A stretch of 64,000 bases of DNA from a virus, in the IMG/VR virus record IMGVR_UViG_3300025009_000089, positions 1 through 64,000 of that record. One strand, 5' to 3'. Both the position numbers and the translations under genes were made by a program. Every line of letters starts with the position of its first letter. Positions within the stretch are counted from its first letter, which is position 1. Shown here piece by piece: positions 29,987 to 40,200 of this stretch. Under the pieces are notes generated by a model, which was given only the letters and a program-made list of their open reading frames with translations, was not told the origin of the DNA and ran no database searches.

Positions 29987-32509
29987 ATGATAATTCCTAG
30001 CATATCAACTACAGCAACTCCGCAGAAAGAAGGTTCTTTCGATTGCTTGGCTGTAGAGTGCGCTCCAACTGACAACATACTTACGGCTGAAATCGCAATG
30101 GTTGGCGAAGCTCCAGGCGAAATAGAAGTCCTGAAGAATGAACCTTTCGTAGGTCCGACAGGATCTCAGCTTAATCGCATCTGTGCAGCAGTCAGACTCG
30201 CAAGATATAAAATCTATCTCACTAATGCTTGCAAAGCTAAGTTACCTAAAAACAATACTGCTGTATTATGGACTGATAAAGGCTACCGCCATCCAGACTG
30301 GAGCAAATTGCAAGCTGCCCTAATCGATGAACTTGCTCAATTTCCAGGCAAAGTAATAATGTTACTCGGCGCTACTCCAATGAGATTATTGTTGGACGAG
30401 CCTAAGTTCGATTCAATCACAAAATATCGCGGTTCTTTCTACCATGCTGAAGACTTCCCACATTTGAAAGACAAACTTGCAGGTAAGATAATCGGTTTGT
30501 CTTATCATCCATCTTTCACCCTCCCATACGGTCAGCCTATCCACTTCTACACGATGATCGCAGACTTTACAAAGGCCCTGCGAATCATTGAAGATCCAGA
30601 ATTGCTTGTTGACAATGTGGAAATAAAAATCAAGCCTAGCTTTGAAGAAATCATGCAGTTCTACGCCTTGATTAAGACAAAGGAATATGTAGCATTTGAC
30701 ATCGAGGCTACGCCAGAATTTATTACCTGTTACTCATTGGCAGTCTATCACGATAACAAGATTCTCTCCATGTCTGTTCCTCTAATGAACAACCAAGGCA
30801 ACTATTGGGCAACAGCAGAAGAGATAAAAATCTGGATTGGACTAGCTGAAATACTTAACAACGAAGCTATCGGCAAGATTTGTCAAAATGGAATGTTCGA
30901 CATCATGTTTACTTTTCGTACCATGATGATTAAAACAGATAACTTTTATTTTGATACAATGCTTGCGCAACACATATGCTATACAGAACTTCCAAAGGGA
31001 CTTGATTATTTAACTTCAACATACACCTACTATCCATATTACAAAGATGAAGGTAAGCAATCACATCTTAAGGCTATCAAAAACTGGCCACAATACTGGA
31101 CTTATAATGCCAAAGACTCAGCCTACTTATTGCCAATAACTGAAAAGCTCCTTGAAGAGTTGGGTGAATTCGATTCTATGGACGCTATGGATTATACAAT
31201 GAACCTCCATAAGCCTCTTATGGAAATGGAATTCAATGGCATCCTGACTGATACAGACGGAATCGAGAAGATCAAATCTGATTATGAAGTCAAACTGATT
31301 GAGCTTCAAGCAGAGTTGAATAAGCTCGCAGGTAAGGAGATTAATCCAGGTTCAGCGAAACAAATGGTTGCATACTTCTATGGCACTTGTATGATCAAGC
31401 CATATGTGAATCGCAAAACTGGATCAGTCACATGCGATACTGTAGCCCTCCACAGAATTGCAAAGAAAGATATTAAAGGATCTGAAGAAGCTAGAATCAT
31501 CATAAAGATTCGTAAGTATCAAAAGATGGTATCTACATACTTTAATATCCAGGTCGATGATGATAAGCGTCTCCGATGTAACCATAAAATCTCTGGAACA
31601 GTCTCAGGCAGGATTGCTACTGAAAAGACTTATTTTGGTACCGGGTCAAACTTGCAGAATCAGCCGTATGTTTTCAAATATTATCTCATTGCTGATGAAG
31701 ATTGGATTCTCTGCGAATGTGATCTTGCAAAGGCTGAAGCTCATGTAGTTGCATACCTAACTCAAGATGCCAACATGATTCAGTCGTTTGAATCAGGAAT
31801 TGATGTGCATAGTTTTAATGCAAGCAAGATATTTAATGTTCCGATTGAAGAAGTAATTCATGAGGCGAAGACTAAAAAGGCTGATCAGAAATCTACTATG
31901 CGTTACATGGGCAAGAAAGTAGTCCACGCATCCAATTATGCAATGGGGCCACAGACATTCTCTGACAACCTTGCAGCTGAGGAAATTTTCAAATCTCAAT
32001 CAGAATGTAAGCGATTGCTTGATAGTTATTCTGACCGCTTTCCTGGGCTGAAACGCTGGCATAGATCAATCGAAGAAGAGGTTCAAAAGAATCGTGTTCT
32101 CTACAACTTGTTCGGCCGGCCTCGTAGGTTCTTAGGTGAAATGAATGCAGCATTATTCAGGAATGCTTATAGCTATAAACCTCAATCAACAGTAGCAGAA
32201 TTGTTAAATCGTGGAATGATAAAAGTAGTAAATGATCCCAGGCTAGGCAAAGATGGATTCGACATTCGCTGCATGACAACTGTTCATGATTCGTTCGTGT
32301 TTCGGTTTCACAAAAGCCAAATTTCAAACCTGCCTCAGATTCTTCTTATCATTAAAGATCATCTAACACACACATTTACTTACAAAGGTAAAAGTTTCAC
32401 CATCGGTTTGGATGCTAAGATCGGTACCCAATGGGCTGGTAACACGGCTGAAATCAGTAAGTTTACTCAAGAAGAATGTGATAAAGCTATTGAGAAGATA
32501 GGTTTTTAA
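29987..32509 (+). CDS. DNA polymerase I with N-terminal uracil-DNA glycosylase-like domain
   Basis: 840 residues. The N-terminus (about 1-190) is a family 4/5-type UDG fold: IAMVGEAPGEIE (40-47), EPFVGPTGSQLNRI, and GLSYHPSF. A 3'-5' exonuclease domain follows with VAFDIEATPEF (about 235) and further Asp residues. The polymerase part has TGRIATEKTYFGTGSNLQNQP, then motif A CDLAKAEAHVVAYL (about 577, in place of DYSQIELR), motif B GKKVVHASNYAMG, and motif C VHDSFVF (about 765). It is probably the replicative polymerase. The altered motif A (Ala-Lys for Ser-Gln) is unusual but keeps the catalytic Asp and Glu. Confidence 0.9.
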   Translation: MIIPSISTTATPQKEGSFDCLAVECAPTDNILTAEIAMVGEAPGEIEVLKNEPFVGPTGSQLNRICAAVRLARYKIYLTNACKAKLPKNNTAVLWTDKGYRHPDWSKLQAALIDELAQFPGKVIMLLGATPMRLLLDEPKFDSITKYRGSFYHAEDFPHLKDKLAGKIIGLSYHPSFTLPYGQPIHFYTMIADFTKALRIIEDPELLVDNVEIKIKPSFEEIMQFYALIKTKEYVAFDIEATPEFITCYSLAVYHDNKILSMSVPLMNNQGNYWATAEEIKIWIGLAEILNNEAIGKICQNGMFDIMFTFRTMMIKTDNFYFDTMLAQHICYTELPKGLDYLTSTYTYYPYYKDEGKQSHLKAIKNWPQYWTYNAKDSAYLLPITEKLLEELGEFDSMDAMDYTMNLHKPLMEMEFNGILTDTDGIEKIKSDYEVKLIELQAELNKLAGKEINPGSAKQMVAYFYGTCMIKPYVNRKTGSVTCDTVALHRIAKKDIKGSEEARIIIKIRKYQKMVSTYFNIQVDDDKRLRCNHKISGTVSGRIATEKTYFGTGSNLQNQPYVFKYYLIADEDWILCECDLAKAEAHVVAYLTQDANMIQSFESGIDVHSFNASKIFNVPIEEVIHEAKTKKADQKSTMRYMGKKVVHASNYAMGPQTFSDNLAAEEIFKSQSECKRLLDSYSDRFPGLKRWHRSIEEEVQKNRVLYNLFGRPRRFLGEMNAALFRNAYSYKPQSTVAELLNRGMIKVVNDPRLGKDGFDIRCMTTVHDSFVFRFHKSQISNLPQILLIIKDHLTHTFTYKGKSFTIGLDAKIGTQWAGNTAEISKFTQEECDKAIEKIGF

Positions 32510-32574
32510 TTAAGAGATAATAAAATGGGAAAGCCCATTCAACCATCGTATGTTGCTATTCAAGGAACCTTTTC

Positions 32575-33846
32575 ATGTCGAGGCAATTAGATAATTGGTT
32601 ATCACACTACATGAAGTACACACAGCGAACAGAGCCACCAGAACTTTATCATCTTTGGAGCGGACTAACTGCTATTAGCTCTGCCTTGCGAAGAAAGTGC
32701 TATTGTAACTGGGGAGCACTTCGTGGTCATGTTTATCCAAACTTATTCGTTTCCCTAGTCGGACCTCCAGGCGGACGGAAAGGCACAGCCATGAAAATTG
32801 CAAAGAGCTTTGTTCAGAAACTAGACGTTAATATCGGAGCAGATTCGCTAGGCTCCACCCAGGCGTTGTATAAAGAACTCATGGACAGCGAAGATACTTA
32901 TGTTGACCATGCTGGATTTACTCGCAAACATAAGAGCGTATCAATCTGGTCAGAAGAATTTCAAGTCTTTTTGAACGACAGAGACCAAATGCTTCTCGCA
33001 TCCCTGACTGACCTGTTTGATTGTGCAGATACTTGGAAGTATAAAACCTTAGCCAGGAAGACTGAAGACATATCCAATTGTTGGCTAACGCTTTTTGGTT
33101 GCATAACTCCTAGTCTTTTGCAATCTAAGCTGAGTCAAGACGCAGTTGGTGGTGGATTGATCTCTCGAATCATTTTCGTAGTTGGCCAAGGCCCCAAGCA
33201 AAGAAGAGCCTTGCAGTTCTTGACTGAAGAAGAAGAAAGTACACAGAAAATGTTAGAAAACGACTTACAAGAAATTGCAAACCTATCAGGACAGTTCACC
33301 CTCAGTAAGGATTTTCTCAAAACTTATGTTCGTTGGTATGAGCAAGATTATGACGAGTCAGGTGTGCCAAGCGAGAGGTTTCTTGGCTATAATCATAGAA
33401 GACCGCTTCATTTGAATAAGGTCTGTATGCTTGTATGTGCTGCCGAGTCTGACAACATGATCATTACGGCTGAACATTTCGAGCAAGCACTAGCAATAAT
33501 GCAAGCAACAGAACTTGAGATGCCAAACGCTTTTTATGGACTTGGTTTGTCCAGTCAGGCTAACATCTATGCAAAGATACTTTCATTCATTGATAGTCAC
33601 GAATCTTTTGAATGGACAGAACTGGTTAGAAACTTTCACCTAGATGTAGATAACATACCTCAGCTACGAGGCTATGTTGAAATGGCTGAACAATCGGGGA
33701 TACTCAAAGCCGAGAATTCTGCTACTACTTGTATGTATACTACCATTCGGAAGAAACAAAAGCTTCGTGATCCAACGTATCTTGATAGAACAATATTTAG
33801 ATTGATGGACAGGAATGTTATTAAAAATCAAATGGAGAAAAACTAA
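32575..33846 (+). CDS. DUF3987-type ATPase/helicase-primase-like protein
   Basis: 423 residues. NWLSHYMKYTQRTEPPELYHLW is followed by the P-loop-like LVGPPGGRKGTAMKIAK (62-71), SEEFQVFLNDRDQMLLASLTDLFD, and WLTLFGCITPSLLQSKLS. These are the hallmarks of the DUF3987 family, RecA-like ATPases that replace replicative helicase or primase parts in many phages. The gene lies between polymerase and exonuclease, as expected for a replication factor. Whether it is a true helicase is not shown by the sequence. Confidence 0.75.
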   Translation: MSRQLDNWLSHYMKYTQRTEPPELYHLWSGLTAISSALRRKCYCNWGALRGHVYPNLFVSLVGPPGGRKGTAMKIAKSFVQKLDVNIGADSLGSTQALYKELMDSEDTYVDHAGFTRKHKSVSIWSEEFQVFLNDRDQMLLASLTDLFDCADTWKYKTLARKTEDISNCWLTLFGCITPSLLQSKLSQDAVGGGLISRIIFVVGQGPKQRRALQFLTEEEESTQKMLENDLQEIANLSGQFTLSKDFLKTYVRWYEQDYDESGVPSERFLGYNHRRPLHLNKVCMLVCAAESDNMIITAEHFEQALAIMQATELEMPNAFYGLGLSSQANIYAKILSFIDSHESFEWTELVRNFHLDVDNIPQLRGYVEMAEQSGILKAENSATTCMYTTIRKKQKLRDPTYLDRTIFRLMDRNVIKNQMEKN

Positions 33847-34470
33847 ATGACACCAGCTACTAAAGTACTATTCTTTGACACTGAAACAAGTGACTTCATT
33901 AAAAAAGCTCTGCCTGCCAACGATCCAGAACAGGCCTGGACAGTACAAATCGGAGCAATTCTTGCCAGCCAAGAAGAAGAATTTGATCAAATGAATGTCA
34001 TCATCAAAAGTAATGGCCGGTCAATGAATTATTATGCCCAAGAAGTGCATGGCATCACCATTGAGCGAGCAGACCAAGAAGGGATAGACGAACTAATTGC
34101 TGCTGAACAGTTTGGTTTAATGCTTCGACAGGCAGACTTGGTCGTATGCCATAACTTTGAATTTGATTGGAACTACGTTTATCAGATGATGGAACGCAAC
34201 TTTGAAGAGCTATCAGATCTGGCGAGAAGTGCCTTCTATCTTGACCTTCCAAATCATTGTACCATGCGCGATAAGAATGTCGTCAAAATGTGTGGCTTGA
34301 AAAACAAGGCTGGCAGACCAAAATGGCCAAAGCTAACCGAGTTGCATGAGCACTTATTTGGTGAATGCTTCGATGGAGCGCATGATGCTTATGCAGATAT
34401 CAGCGCAACTAAAAGATGCTTTTTTGAATTGGTGACTAGAGGAATTGTTATTCCGAACTTAGAGGATTGA
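33847..34470 (+). CDS. DnaQ-like DEDDh 3'-5' exonuclease
   Basis: 207 residues. Exo I is VLFFDTETSDF (Asp11, Glu13), Exo II is VVCHNFEFDWNY, and Exo III is GAHDAYADISATK (His and Asp). The catalytic set DEDD with the final His is typical of proofreading or RNase T-type enzymes. It sits one base after the DUF3987 stop. It may proofread or trim ends together with the polymerase, which has its own exonuclease domain. Confidence 0.87.
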   Translation: MTPATKVLFFDTETSDFIKKALPANDPEQAWTVQIGAILASQEEEFDQMNVIIKSNGRSMNYYAQEVHGITIERADQEGIDELIAAEQFGLMLRQADLVVCHNFEFDWNYVYQMMERNFEELSDLARSAFYLDLPNHCTMRDKNVVKMCGLKNKAGRPKWPKLTELHEHLFGECFDGAHDAYADISATKRCFFELVTRGIVIPNLED

Positions 34471-34471
34471 A

Positions 34472-34648
34472 ATGATTATGGATAAAAATATAATGTTATC
34501 TTACTTGAGAAACCCATACGGTATTGATGAACTTGAATTACGTACAGCAAGGTTACAAGCTGCCAACGAGCTTGAAAGGCTTTATAAGATTGAAAAAGGA
34601 TTGAAAGATATTGTATCAAAAATAGAAAAACATAATAATGGAGCTTAA
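34472..34648 (+). CDS. Small helical protein, unknown
   Basis: 58 residues, MIMDKNIMLSYLRNPYGIDE followed by a long charged helix (ELRTARLQAANELERLYK). Coupled to the exonuclease stop (TGAAATG). No family recognised. Confidence 0.5.
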   Translation: MIMDKNIMLSYLRNPYGIDELELRTARLQAANELERLYKIEKGLKDIVSKIEKHNNGA

Positions 34649-34650
34649 CT

Positions 34651-34983
34651 ATGCAAATTGATCCTTGTCCATCAGAAGATGATTACGAATCTGGTCCTTC
34701 ATTACGAGCATCAGAATGGCAAAACTTTGCTACTAGAGTCTTTAATCATATTGAATCCTACACTGTTCCGCAATACGGAGATAAAGGACACGATCAATGT
34801 TCAGAATTTAGCGAAGCTGATTTCATCACCCAAATGAAAAAGTATCTAAATAGGTATGGAAAGAACTCTAGAGAAGGTCAACAGAGACTTGACTTGCTAA
34901 AGATTGCACATTATGCAGGGATGCTTTATACAAAATTAGCTGAAGAAACTCAAGAGCTTGATAAAATAATCATGCATGAATAA
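34651..34983 (+). CDS. Unknown protein, DUF3310-like pattern possible
   Basis: 110 residues. The segment FITQMKKYLNRYGKNSREGQQ then LDLLKIAHYAGMLYTKLAEE resembles the DUF3310 helix pair (KYLxRY... DLxKxxxY). The N-terminus is acidic (IDPCPSEDDYESGP). The role of DUF3310 is unknown. The GGAGC site is strong, so the gene is real. Confidence 0.5.
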   Translation: MQIDPCPSEDDYESGPSLRASEWQNFATRVFNHIESYTVPQYGDKGHDQCSEFSEADFITQMKKYLNRYGKNSREGQQRLDLLKIAHYAGMLYTKLAEETQELDKIIMHE

Positions 34984-34991
34984 GGATATTT

Positions 34992-35189
34992 ATGGAAATC
35001 CAAAAATTCATAATCACTATCCAGTGGGGAAAGGGCCTCCATTATGTTGCATCTACTTGTAATACTGAAAAACATGCATCAGAATTAGTTGCTTTCCATA
35101 CTGAAAAATGTGATAAATTAAAACTTAAAACCAGCCGCGGAGCTAAAGCAACTGTGCGATCCTGGCAATTAGTAACAGAGTCTAAGTGA
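34992..35189 (+). CDS. Small protein, unknown
   Basis: 65 residues, MEIQKFIITIQWGKGLHYVA with alternating hydrophobic strands and a basic tail. AAGGAT site. Overlaps the next gene by GTGA. No family recognised. Confidence 0.5.
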   Translation: MEIQKFIITIQWGKGLHYVASTCNTEKHASELVAFHTEKCDKLKLKTSRGAKATVRSWQLVTESK

Positions 35190-35422
35190 ATAAATTTATG
35201 AAAAAATTAACTGAACTAGATTTACAAAATGCTCTAGATGAATGCGAATTATTACAGTTCAAATCTCATGGAGATTGGCTGGCTGGCATGATTAAGAGAT
35301 TGAATGCTACGCTTGGACTTATAACAGAAAAGAAAATTGTTAAAAGTTTTCCGGCACTGGCAAAACAAACTGTGATTAAAACTGGCAATTCTATTGATCC
35401 AGAAGTTCCATGCAAGAGTTGA
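35186..35422 (+). CDS. Small helical protein, unknown
   Basis: 78 residues from GTG at 35186 (ATG at 35198 is an alternative). LTELDLQNALDECELLQFKS and WLAGMIKRLNATLGLI form two helices. It starts inside the previous stop, so translation is probably coupled. Unknown role. Confidence 0.5.
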   Translation: MNKFMKKLTELDLQNALDECELLQFKSHGDWLAGMIKRLNATLGLITEKKIVKSFPALAKQTVIKTGNSIDPEVPCKS

Positions 35423-35455
35423 AGTGATTAACTACACCTGGAGGGTGTAATAAAA

Positions 35456-35641
35456 ATGACTACGTTCAAATCTACAGTGCTGCAAAAACTCCAAACTTAT
35501 TTACTTTCTCGGGAAGCAGAACCAACTAGAGATGCAGCCAACGTAATAATTCCTAATGGAGTTACAGCAGCAGCTACTATTCAGGCAATTAAAGATTGTA
35601 TTAAAATAGTGGAGGGAACAAATAATGAAAGCACATCTTAA
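35456..35641 (+). CDS. Small protein, unknown
   Basis: 61 residues, MTTFKSTVLQKLQTYLLSRE, with a GGAGGG site. The stop overlaps the start of the next gene (ATGA type). All-helical, no motif. Confidence 0.5.
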   Translation: MTTFKSTVLQKLQTYLLSREAEPTRDAANVIIPNGVTAAATIQAIKDCIKIVEGTNNESTS

Positions 35642-35879
35642 AACACTTGATAGAGCACATATTAATGCGCCATTGCTTCGAGAATTTCTTACTAAAGAGC
35701 TAACTGGTGCTAGCATAATTGCTATTGAGGAAAAGATTAAGCAACTCTATAGTCAGATACGAGTTTTAGCTGATATAAAAGTACATCTAATGAATGGCTC
35801 AAAAGACTGTACAATTGATCTCAGAGAAGCTTTACATAATGATTTGATATCAGCCTTAGCTCATGAAGATGGAGAATGA
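35625..35879 (+). CDS. Small helical protein, unknown
   Basis: 84 residues, MKAHLKTLDRAHINAPLLRE with helix-rich remainder. It overlaps the gene before it by 17 bases, and the GGAGGG site in that gene serves it. Its end contains the GGAGAATGAGA site of the ThyX-like gene. No family recognised. Confidence 0.5.
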   Translation: MKAHLKTLDRAHINAPLLREFLTKELTGASIIAIEEKIKQLYSQIRVLADIKVHLMNGSKDCTIDLREALHNDLISALAHEDGE

Positions 35880-35883
35880 GAAT

Positions 35884-36546
35884 ATGAAAATAACTGTAAC
35901 CAAAATCACTAATTTATCAGATGCTCATTTAGCTATTGAATCTACAATGCGATCTGGATTTACTGCTAAATGTTCACTTGATCAGTTATATAGATGGGAA
36001 CATAGTCCAAGTAGAACGCAGTTATTTTGGATACACATGATGAATATTCCAACAAAAGTTAGTGTTCATCTTGTTCGTCATGCAGCAGTAGGGCAGCAAC
36101 ATTTTGTCATGAGTAACAGATCAGATCGTGGAGGGGCTGGTGATGACCAAGTCACACGAAACTCTCCAGTTAATCATCGCATGTTACTTAATGCCCAGCA
36201 TTTGATTGATATGAGTAGAAAGAGATTATGTTATCAGGCGAGTAAAGAAACACGTAATGTAATGCTGGAAATTCAAAAAGCAGTAGAAGGGATTGATTCA
36301 GTTCTTGCTAATTATATGGTACCAAATTGTGTTTATCGTGGTGGCTATTGCTGTGAGCCAAAACCATGTGGGCAATATAACATTAAACGATATGATCCTA
36401 CAGCTATAACTAAAAAGATAAGTATAAAAGATCAAGAAAGTAAAATTCATAGGTGCAAAAAGCATCATAAAGATTTTACTGGTAGCATTTGTCCTGAATG
36501 TGACGATGAGAATAGTGATAACTTAGTTGCGTATCACGAAGGATGA
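35884..36546 (+). CDS. ThyX-like (flavin-dependent thymidylate synthase-fold) protein
   Basis: 220 residues from the ATG at 35884, which has a GGAG site; the ATG at 35863 would cover it. VSVHLVRHAAVGQQHFVMSNRSDRG resembles the ThyX substrate loop (RHR...S..S.R) but in altered form. NHRMLLNAQHLIDMSRKRLC and MVPNCVYRGGYCCEPKPC are seen in phage ThyX-like proteins. A Cys/His-rich tail (HRCKKHHKDFTGSICPECD) adds a zinc ribbon. Whether it still methylates dUMP is uncertain, since the canonical RHR motif is missing. Confidence 0.5.
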   Translation: MKITVTKITNLSDAHLAIESTMRSGFTAKCSLDQLYRWEHSPSRTQLFWIHMMNIPTKVSVHLVRHAAVGQQHFVMSNRSDRGGAGDDQVTRNSPVNHRMLLNAQHLIDMSRKRLCYQASKETRNVMLEIQKAVEGIDSVLANYMVPNCVYRGGYCCEPKPCGQYNIKRYDPTAITKKISIKDQESKIHRCKKHHKDFTGSICPECDDENSDNLVAYHEG

Positions 36547-36560
36547 AAGAGGTATATTTT

Positions 36561-37178
36561 ATGGCAAATATTGTATGTATGCAAGATGGGAATGGTAATG
36601 TTTATGCTACATATATGAAAGAAGAAAGCATAAATAAATTAAATAAAGTAACTGAGAAGAAAGAAATTACTTTAAAAGAATTAAGAAAGATGTTTATTTA
36701 TAATCCTGAAACGGGTGATTTAATATATCGTGATCCTCCAAGAAAGAAAAAAATTTATTTTCCTAATGCCGATGGAAAAGCTGGATATGCTAATTCTAAA
36801 GGTTATAAACATGTTTCTATTAGAGGAAAAGTATACTCAGTACATAGATTAATATGGTATATTTATTATGGTAAGAAACCAAATAAAGATATTGATCATA
36901 TTAATAGAAATCCATCTGACAATAGAATAATAAATCTTAGACTTGTTACTAAACAACAAAACTGTTTAAATAGAAGTATAAGTAAAAATAATATTTCAGG
37001 TGTTACTGGAGTTAGTTGGAATAAACAAATAAATAAATGGCAGGCAGGAATTACTATTAATAAAAAATATATATTATTAGGAGTATTCTTAAATTTTGAA
37101 GATGCTGTAAAAGCTAGAAAATCTGCTGAAGATTTTGCAGGCATAACAAAATTTAAATTTCATTTAAACAAAGTATAA
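36561..37178 (+). CDS. HNH homing endonuclease with AP2-type domain
   Basis: 205 residues from the ATG at 36561 (AGAGG site); the ATG at 36543 overlaps the previous stop. The HNH core is YSVHRLIWYIYYGKKPNK, then IDHINRNPSDNRIINLRLVT. The AP2 part is SGVTGVSWNKQINKWQAGI, then YILLGVFLNFEDAVKARKSA. Very AT-rich with many AAT/AAA codons. Last gene of the plus-strand operon, directly before the shared terminator. Confidence 0.87.
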   Translation: MANIVCMQDGNGNVYATYMKEESINKLNKVTEKKEITLKELRKMFIYNPETGDLIYRDPPRKKKIYFPNADGKAGYANSKGYKHVSIRGKVYSVHRLIWYIYYGKKPNKDIDHINRNPSDNRIINLRLVTKQQNCLNRSISKNNISGVTGVSWNKQINKWQAGITINKKYILLGVFLNFEDAVKARKSAEDFAGITKFKFHLNKV

Positions 37179-37187
37179 ACAAAGTAT
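37166..37187 (+). repeat. Tandem 11-bp repeat at the end of the HNH gene
   Basis: AAACAAAGTAT occurs twice head to tail across the end of the HNH gene, just before the terminator. Confidence 0.5.
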
Positions 37188-37197
37188 AAACAAGAAA

Positions 37198-37238
37198 GCC
37201 AGAACCTACGATAACTTGTAAGTTCTGGCAATCTTTTT
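37198..37238. terminator. Hairpin terminator between converging operons
   Basis: GCCAGAAC (37198-37205) and GTTCTGGC (37222-37229) form an 8-bp stem. On the plus strand CTTTTTATT follows; on the minus strand the trailing sequence is also T-containing. It separates the early operon from the late gene ending at 37237. Confidence 0.8.
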
Positions 37239-40200
37239 ATTGCACCGTATTTGTTACTTCAAAATATCTTTTCAATATCACCTCTCGTTGCTGTTGCAAC
37301 TGTCCAAGCCTTTCACGAACATTTGTTGTCTGATCAATCTTTTTCAACTTATTAATTACTGCCTGGTTCCGATTTAGTGCGGATTGAAAATTTTCATGCA
37401 CTTTCATTTGTTTGAATCCATCCAGGTTTGAATTCAAGAAAGTTCGCTTGTCTTCCGAGTTTTCAAGTTGCTTCTTGAATATGTCTACTTCCTTGCTGCC
37501 CTTTCCAAACTCTTGTTCGTTGCTAGACTTTTTGTAATCCTCACCTCGTCCGTAATGCCAATAGTAGAGTTTGCCTGCAATCGGAATGGACTCTACAATT
37601 CTGGCATGATCAAAATCTATTGTATCTCCCGTAATGTAAGCTCCATACAATTGGTTAAGATCCTTACTTATGGAATTTACAAATCTGAATGGTGGCAAAA
37701 TTTGTCCTATTAATCCAGATCCTAGCCCCTCTCTAGTAGTCTGCATCCTTACAAACTTTGATGCTCCACCCATAGTTAGAAAGTTTTCAATCACGTTGTC
37801 TTCAAACTTAGTTTCTTTTCCCAACATCCAATCCTTCAATTCATCCGCTCCAGCATTAGCAAGTGTCAGTAAACTCACCAGCTTGATCATGTTACCAATT
37901 CCTTCAATAACCTGATCCCGTTCGCCAGTCTTAATTTTGTGCCAGGCTTCATTTCGGAAAACATCAAACTGTTTGAGTGTGTATGTCTTGAGCATATAAA
38001 ATACTCGACCATTTCCACTCTTTAGGTATTGCTCTGACATTTCAGAAAGCGCCACAGGCTGGAAGTCAAGCAATCTATGATACAACAACATCTTTACATT
38101 GTCTGTTGGATTGTTTGCAAGCAAATCATTTATTACACTCTCAGACTGTGTACCAAATATTGGCTTGATTTCCTTCAATAATGTTTGCCGTCTATCCTCA
38201 GTGCTGGCCATAGCTTTGTAGTTACTAAATGCATTGTTGATCAATGTCTCCTTGCCTATCGAATCAATTCTTTCAAGTCCGACTTTTTTAAATACCCAAC
38301 TTACTGCATTTCCTAACGTAGTTCCATCTGCAAATTCCTGGGCTATCCTTTCAATCCCGAGGTCTTCCTTAGTTATTTCAGACTTCTTAGTTATGGCCTT
38401 ACCAACATTCTTAATCGTATCAGCAAGTCCACGTGGTGTCCATACTTTGCCAACATACATCGCCCAAGCCAAATCACCAATCTGAGTCAGCGCAGATATA
38501 GGCGAACCCATCACGTCGATGTATGACATATTTTTGTATGCATTAACTATTCCTGTAGCTCCATGTTCGTGGAATCTAGCATCAAGAATATCCCTAACTA
38601 CTTTTTCATCATCTGCTTGGATTCTACCAGACATTCGCAAGTCATTAATATATGTTCCAATATTCTCAGTGTAATCTCTTTGCAGTTTGTACTTATCCAA
38701 TTCTTGTTCAATTCGCAAGAGGTCGCCAGAAACATCTTCTATGCGTGCAGTATTGTTGGATTTTTCATACTCTGTGAGCATTACCTGCTTTCGTTTCTTC
38801 TCAGTCTTCAGGGTTGCTATTCTTTCTGGAACCTTACCAAAGAAACGTCTTGCTTCTATTTTCTTCGTCATACTATAGATGTATTGCATCAATGCTGCAT
38901 CACTATCCATGTAGAACTTATTCAATTCTGGTGGAACAGTTTCATATTGCCTGGCTTGAATGTTTCCTGGTCCACCAAGTCCTAGGTTCCTGCCAAGTAT
39001 TGTGTTGCTTGCAATATCTGCTGCCTGTTCAGGATATTCAATCTCAAACTTTTCAACTGTCATACCCAGTTTGTCTGCATAAACTTTGATTGCATCAGTA
39101 ATAACTGGGCGTTGAGAAATTCCTTTAGTTGCCTGCAAGAAGCCTTCTTGATCCTTGATTATGCGAGGCCAGTATTCTTCGATAAAACCTACGTCGTAAC
39201 CAACATCAATTGCATCCTGACGAATTTGATCCAAGACTGATCGTAACTTTTCTTGATCAGCAGCCATGTTGTACTTTGCTGCAATCTCTTTTATCTTAAC
39301 CTCGTCTGAATTTCTCCTCGCTGCATCCCAAACAAATTTGTCTTGCGGACTCATTTGCTTAGTCTTCTCAAGGAGTGGATGTGCAATTCGTAATGCAGTT
39401 ACAATCTTTTGGGCTGTCCGAAAGTCGAGGTTTCTAATCTCTGAACGGAGCATTGGATCTACATTCTTAAGTCTAGTTGATATAGACCCCAATCCCTTGT
39501 CGAGGAGTTGCTTAATTTCATGTCCACGCATACGAAGAGTCTGGCCGATTGTACGGACCAAACTATTTCGTTCGCTGAACATTTGATGATAAACATCATC
39601 GCTAATCTTCTGAACTGGGGCTTCACGAACCTCGAACATAGGCATACCTTCACGGAGTGCCTCAGCTTGGCGCTCATAAAGCTTTCCGCTTTCTACTTCA
39701 CGAGCTAAACCAGAAACAGTCTGCTTACCAAAGCTTAATAACTGCTGGAAGAAGTCCATTACTCGTTGAATCACTTTACCAAACGCAGTGTTTCTGTATT
39801 CTGCTCTGTTGACCATAATCTGCGCGAACATGTTCGCACGATTTTCAACCATCCTCTGCTTCGTATCTTTGTGAGTACTCAGAGCAAAATCAAGCTTACC
39901 TGCTTTGCGAAGTTTATTAAACTCCTTATTCAATGCACTATCATCAGCTTCTGTAATCAGCCCAAGATTGTCAAGGACATGCTTGTTCTCATGCCAAAGA
40001 GTCTTGTTGTCTGCAAAGTTTTCATCAAGAAGAATCTCATTTCCAATCGTAATGCCAAGAATTTTTCCATCCTTTGACATCTGCCCAGTTTCAATTGCTA
40101 ACTTAACAAGACCTTGACCAGCTCCTTGAATACTATTAATTGTTAAACCTTGACCATTCTTAAATCTAACTGATATTGTTCCATCAGTAGATTGATTTAT

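Noticed and set aside
9683-37178. Integrase, repressor or other lysogeny genes
   Set aside because: None of the frames shows a tyrosine or serine recombinase signature or a CI-type repressor; the phage appears lytic from what is visible.
38687-38878. Plus-strand frames opposite the giant virion gene
   Set aside because: Several open frames exist on the opposite strand at 37-43 kb, but they have no ribosome sites and mirror codon bias of the minus-strand gene.
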